Origin: Deltaproteobacteria bacterium
Lineage (GTDB): Bacteria > Myxococcota > Myxococcia > SLRQ01
Direction: 5' to 3'
Length of the DNA: 8,288 nucleotides
Assembly: GCA_007128675.1 (NCBI GenBank)
Contig: SKWY01000364.1
Coordinates: 1-8,288, forward strand
Below, in pieces: positions 5,570 through 8,288 of this stretch. The position numbers and the translations under genes were made by a program. Numbering within the stretch: position 1 is the stretch's first letter; every line of letters starts with the position of its first letter. Under the pieces are notes generated by a model that was not told the origin of the DNA, ran no database searches, and was given only the letters and a program-made list of their open reading frames with translations.

Positions 5570-6793
5570 ATGATTCATCCCGGCCTGCGCGTATTGGTAC
5601 TCAACTCCGGTAGCTCCTCAATCAAGTTCGAGCTCTTTCGAATGCCCGAGGAAGAGGTCGAGTCGAGCGGTCTACTCGAGCGCATCGGCGAGCCGGAGAG
5701 CAGGCTGAAGTGCAGGCTCGACGACAAGGACGAGCTCATCGAGCGGCGGGTCCATGATCATTCCGAGGGCCTCGGAATAATCCTCGACCTTCTCTCCGGT
5801 CCGGCTTCCACGGGCTCCAGACCAATCGATGCAATCGGCCACCGAGTCGTCCATGGCGGCGAGGGCTTCGCCGAGCCGGCAATCGTCACGAAGGAGGTCG
5901 AAGAAGCCATCGAGGACAACTTCGCCTTGGCGCCGCTTCACAACCCGCCAAACCTGATGGGTATTCGCGCGGCTCGAGAGCGGCTCCCGGGGGTTCTACA
6001 GGTAGCGGTCTTCGATACCGCCTTTCATCAGACCATGCCGCCTCATGCATACCGGTATGCCTTGCCCGAAGAGCTATACCTGGAGCACCAAGTAAGGCGT
6101 TATGGGTTTCATGGCACATCTCACAGGTACGTCGCAAAACGCGCCGCGGAAATGCTGCGTCGCCCCTTGGAAGATATAAGCATCGTCTCTTGCCATCTTG
6201 GTAACGGCTGCTCCATGGCGGCAATCAAGGGAGGCCTGTCCATTGATACATCAATGGGTCTGACCCCCCTCGAGGGCCTCGTGATGGGCACGCGAAGTGG
6301 AGACGTGGACCCATCGCTGCCCGCCTTTCTTTCGCGTACAGCCCAAATGAGCCCAAAAGAGGTAGACGTGCTTCTCAACAAGAAGAGCGGCCTTCTTGGC
6401 CTCTCTGGGGGCCTTAGCAACGACATGCGCGTGCTGCTCGAGTCGGAAGCGGCGGGAGACGAGAAGGCCAGGCTCGCCATCGATACTTACTGTCATAGAA
6501 TCCGAAAGTACCTGGGCGCCTACGCCGCGGTGCTTGGAAGACTGGATGCCCTCGTCTTCACCGCCGGGGTCGGAGAGAGGTCCCCGGCAATTCGAGCGCG
6601 GGTGCTTGAGGAACTCTCCATCCTCGGCCTCCACCTAAACGATGCCCGAAACCAGCGCGTCGTAGGCATCGAAGCGGATATCGCCTCTGAAGACTCGCCC
6701 GTAAGGATACTCGTCGTGCCGACCAACGAGGAGCTGATGATAGCTCGCGACACTTACGAGCTGGTCCTGGCCCGTGGTCCTTCGGCGGCTTGA
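5570..6793 (+). CDS. ackA: Acetate kinase
   Basis: A 407-residue acetate kinase (acetyl phosphate plus ADP to acetate plus ATP), of usual family length. Motifs in order: LVLNSGSSSIKF (9-20), Arg92 in GHRVVHGGE, PLHNPPN, catalytic Asp149 in FDTAFHQTMP, GFHGTSH, CHLGNGCSM, Arg242 in MGTRSGDVDP, FTAGVGERS and PTNEEL (Glu387/388). Asp149 and Arg92/242 correspond to Asp148 and Arg91/241 of the Methanosarcina enzyme, so it should be active. ATG 5570 is preferred over TTG 5552 because it gives the normal N-terminus; the ribosome binding site is weak in either case. It follows the aldolase by 39 bases, in the same direction. It has no encapsulation helix, so it probably acts in the cytosol, making ATP from acetyl phosphate derived from the acetaldehyde released by DeoC. 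The aldehyde dehydrogenase and phosphotransacylase needed in between are not in the window. Confidence 0.96.
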   Translation: MIHPGLRVLVLNSGSSSIKFELFRMPEEEVESSGLLERIGEPESRLKCRLDDKDELIERRVHDHSEGLGIILDLLSGPASTGSRPIDAIGHRVVHGGEGFAEPAIVTKEVEEAIEDNFALAPLHNPPNLMGIRAARERLPGVLQVAVFDTAFHQTMPPHAYRYALPEELYLEHQVRRYGFHGTSHRYVAKRAAEMLRRPLEDISIVSCHLGNGCSMAAIKGGLSIDTSMGLTPLEGLVMGTRSGDVDPSLPAFLSRTAQMSPKEVDVLLNKKSGLLGLSGGLSNDMRVLLESEAAGDEKARLAIDTYCHRIRKYLGAYAAVLGRLDALVFTAGVGERSPAIRARVLEELSILGLHLNDARNQRVVGIEADIASEDSPVRILVVPTNEELMIARDTYELVLARGPSAA

Positions 6794-6800
6794 TTATCCT

Positions 6801-6827
6801 CTCGAACGCGGCCCTTTTGGGCGCGAG
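6801..6827 (+). terminator. Possible end-of-operon hairpin after acetate kinase
   Basis: GCCC-TTTT-GGGC (6811-6822) is flanked by CGC (6807-6809) and GCG (6823-6825), giving seven pairs with one bulged G. CTCG (6801-6804) and CGAG (6824-6827) offer an alternative outer stem. It starts 8 bases after the acetate kinase stop, the right place for a terminator, but no T-run follows. Assigned on position and structure only. Confidence 0.35.
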
Positions 6828-6843
6828 TCTCCCGGCATGAATG

Positions 6844-6860
6844 AGCAACTCTTTGTTGCT
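6844..6860 (+). promoter_or_regulatory. Small inverted repeat upstream of the lipoprotein gene
   Basis: AGCAAC and GTTGCT are perfect six-base arms around TCTTT. TAGTAT (6860-6865) next to it is a 4/6 match to a -10 box, but I see no convincing -35 element. This 120-base gap (6794-6913) is where the promoter of the lipoprotein gene should lie. The repeat could be an operator or an RNA hairpin; evidence is weak. Confidence 0.25.
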
Positions 6861-6913
6861 AGTATGGGGCTATTCCGAACAGGCTGGCTGAAGAGCCCTT
6901 GGAGGAAGCCGTC

Positions 6914-8288
6914 ATGATGCGATCAAGACTCCTGCTCGCCCCATTTGCAGCCGCGCTCATTACTGTCTTTTCATGTGGCGAGGATACCCCGGCAGGTCCC
7001 GGCCCCGGCGGCTTTTGCGAGCCGGGGGAGCGAAAGTGCGAGGGAGACGATCTCATGCAGTGCGCCAGCTCCGGCGAGCACTGGATAATCTGGCAGAGCT
7101 GTGAGCTGGGGTGCAGGGACGAGGCGTGCATTTGCTTGCCCGACTGCGCTCAAAGGGAATGCGGACCAGATGGCTGTGGCGGAAGCTGCGGGACGTGCGA
7201 GGATGGCCTCGTTTGCAGCAACGGCTCCTGCGAAGGCTCATGCCCTTCCGGGTCCACACTGTGTAACGATGTATGTGTCGACTTGCAAACCAGTCCCGAC
7301 CACTGCGGCAGCTGCAATCGCTCATGTGCGCCGCACCAGATCTGCGTGGATGGAGACTGCGTGGCGGAGCAGCAATGCCCTCCGAGCAGCACCGACTGCG
7401 GGGGGATTTGCGTGAACACACAAACAAGCCCTGATCATTGTGGCTCTTGCCATAATCCTTGCGAGCTGGATGAGACCTGTATCGATGGAGCTTGTATCGG
7501 AGATGAAGAGCCCTGCGAGCCCAGCTCGGTACAGGAGCAATCCTGCGGCGCCTGTGACAGTGGGACGAGGTCTCGTGAGTGTGGCGCCGATTCGAGCTGG
7601 GGCCCTTGGAGTCAATGTGCGCAAGAGGAGCGCTATCCCCTCGATCCCTCCACCAGGCAACCCGTATGCCCTCCCTACGATCATCCGGCCGTCTTCTTCA
7701 CCCCCCATCCTTACCAGGAGACACTCGGGATGGGAGGCGCGATCATAGACCACGCCAGGACCAGGCCTACGTTCATAGAGGTCCTTACTCACGGAGAGAA
7801 GACCAACGTCATAAACCGCCTTAGAGACGGCGGCCGCTGTGAGTGGCATGGAGGCCTTCACGAGCACCATCTGACCGAGCGAGAGGTTGGCGAGGCTCGA
7901 ATCGAAGAACTCTTCGAAGCCGCAAGGATAATGGGTGCCCACGGCGTGTATGTCTCCGACTTTGGCGACGGCAGCCTTACTGTCGCCGATGTTCGAAGCC
8001 GCGTGGATTTTTGGCTTTCGGTCACCGATGCCGCCAGCCTCAAGGCTCCCGTCGGCAACGACGATCCATCTAGCGCCGGCGGCTCTGCTCACCCCGACAG
8101 ACAAGCTCTCTGGACCGCCCTGCTCGACGATTCCCGAGTCACGGATCTACGTGGCTACTACGTGTCACGTTATCTAACTGGAGAAGGAAGCCCCACATCC
8201 AACGTGACCCTTGGCGCTGAGACTTGTAGGCAAAAACAGGCCGCAATGCGCGCCTACATGAGGTGGGAGCCCGATGCCGACCGTTATG
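6914..8288 (+). CDS. Cys-rich secreted lipoprotein with PIG-L/LmbE-like domain, 3' end missing
   Basis: An open frame of 458 codons reaching the window edge without a stop. ATG 6914 has GGAGG (6901-6905) eight bases upstream; ATG 6917 is the alternative. Residues 1-20 are a signal peptide with a lipobox-like VFSC and Cys21 as likely lipidated residue. Cys-rich modules follow: about 35-75 (C-x6-C spacing and a Trp pair), 78-108 (CGPDGCGGSCGTC), and two 40-residue repeats (110-149 and 155-194) sharing TSPDHCGSC. Around 200-240 is an Arg/Cys/WGPWSQC module. Residues ~260 onward resemble PIG-L/LmbE de-N-acetylases: FFTPHPYQETLGMGGAI, a THGEKTN segment, an ARIEELFEAARIMGA helix, DGSLT, and HPD at 393-395. 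The normal HPDDE motif reads HPYQE (265-269), so the catalytic and metal-binding Asp residues are lost. It is probably a cell-surface protein unrelated to the compartment. The lipoprotein call is strong; the domain call is moderate. Confidence 0.85.
   Translation, partial: MMRSRLLLAPFAAALITVFSCGEDTPAGPGPGGFCEPGERKCEGDDLMQCASSGEHWIIWQSCELGCRDEACICLPDCAQRECGPDGCGGSCGTCEDGLVCSNGSCEGSCPSGSTLCNDVCVDLQTSPDHCGSCNRSCAPHQICVDGDCVAEQQCPPSSTDCGGICVNTQTSPDHCGSCHNPCELDETCIDGACIGDEEPCEPSSVQEQSCGACDSGTRSRECGADSSWGPWSQCAQEERYPLDPSTRQPVCPPYDHPAVFFTPHPYQETLGMGGAIIDHARTRPTFIEVLTHGEKTNVINRLRDGGRCEWHGGLHEHHLTEREVGEARIEELFEAARIMGAHGVYVSDFGDGSLTVADVRSRVDFWLSVTDAASLKAPVGNDDPSSAGGSAHPDRQALWTALLDDSRVTDLRGYYVSRYLTGEGSPTSNVTLGAETCRQKQAAMRAYMRWEPDADRY
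7241..7495 (+). repeat. Two tandem 40-codon Cys-rich repeats in the lipoprotein
   Basis: Units at 7241-7360 and 7376-7495 are each exactly 40 codons, start and end with Cys, and by my count share 22 of 40 residues, including a block QTSPDHCGSC. Each has eight cysteines in the same positions. This resembles the Stig1-like Cys-rich modules common in myxobacterial surface proteins. The five-codon spacer encodes VAEQQ. Confidence 0.8.

Noticed and set aside
4676..5578. 300-codon open frame on the - strand
   Set aside because: Shadow of the DeoC domain; the + strand has all aldolase active-site residues in frame.
6837..6917. 26-codon leader-like ORF whose TGA overlaps the lipoprotein ATGs
   Set aside because: No ribosome binding site and no recognisable leader pattern. 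An overlap of this size is easily due to chance.
7440..7748. 102-codon + strand frame inside the lipoprotein region
   Set aside because: Wrong frame relative to the continuous 6914-8288 reading frame and without motifs.
7322..8104. 260-codon open frame on the - strand
   Set aside because: Lies opposite the lipoprotein gene, whose + frame is continuous with Cys repeats and a recognisable domain. No motif is seen in the antisense product.
1..8288. tRNA or rRNA genes, CRISPR arrays, insertion sequences
   Set aside because: Gene density leaves only short gaps and none contains a cloverleaf, spaced repeats, or transposase-like sequence that I can see.

Overview
The window is one strand of a bacterial microcompartment (BMC) operon, followed by the 5' part of an unrelated-looking secreted lipoprotein gene. 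Every gene I can support is on the + strand. Base composition is GC-rich, yet Ile ATA and Arg AGA/AGG codons are used freely throughout (for example 6 of 11 Ile codons in the BMC-T gene are ATA). The last gene has Cys-rich modules (PDHCGSC-type repeats, a CGxDGCGGSCGTC module) typical of Myxococcota and related former Deltaproteobacteria. I therefore infer a myxobacteria-like host that is probably not a Myxococcus or Haliangium close relative, since those avoid ATA. This is inference from style, not a database match.

Layout: (1) 1-1029, 5'-truncated PduS/RnfC-like flavin and Fe-S protein; (2) 1087-1644, PduT-like trimeric shell protein with a CPGK cysteine at the expected Fe-S pore position; (3) 1641-1958, EutN/CcmL-type pentamer; (4) 1955-2845, triosephosphate isomerase with an extra amphipathic N-terminal helix that looks like an encapsulation peptide; (5) 2842-3321, an RpiB-family protein lacking the usual catalytic Cys; (6) 3321-3647, a second pentamer; (7) 3680-3961, the canonical hexameric shell protein; (8) 3970-4146, a doubtful 58-codon ORF; (9) 4076-5530, a fusion of encapsulation helix, flavoprotein-like domain, CxxCxxC motif and complete deoxyribose-phosphate aldolase; (10) 5570-6793, acetate kinase; (11) 6914-8288, a Cys-rich lipoprotein with a PIG-L/LmbE-like domain, running off the end. 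This last reading frame has no stop before the window edge.

How the genes fit together: the aldolase would split 2-deoxyribose-5-phosphate into acetaldehyde and glyceraldehyde-3-phosphate inside the shell. TPI would convert glyceraldehyde-3-phosphate to DHAP. Acetaldehyde would be oxidised by an aldehyde dehydrogenase and converted to acetyl phosphate by a phosphotransacylase (both presumably outside the window), and acetate kinase would harvest ATP. The PduS-like/PduT-like pair could recycle reduced cofactor across the shell. This matches what I remember as the sugar-phosphate-utilising (DeoC plus RpiB) class of BMC loci. The less expected parts are the targeted TPI, the three-part aldolase fusion and the altered RpiB active site.

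Genes 2 to 6 are joined by 1-4 base stop/start overlaps. The hexamer gene has its own strong ribosome binding site and lies between two inverted repeats, which may set its expression apart.
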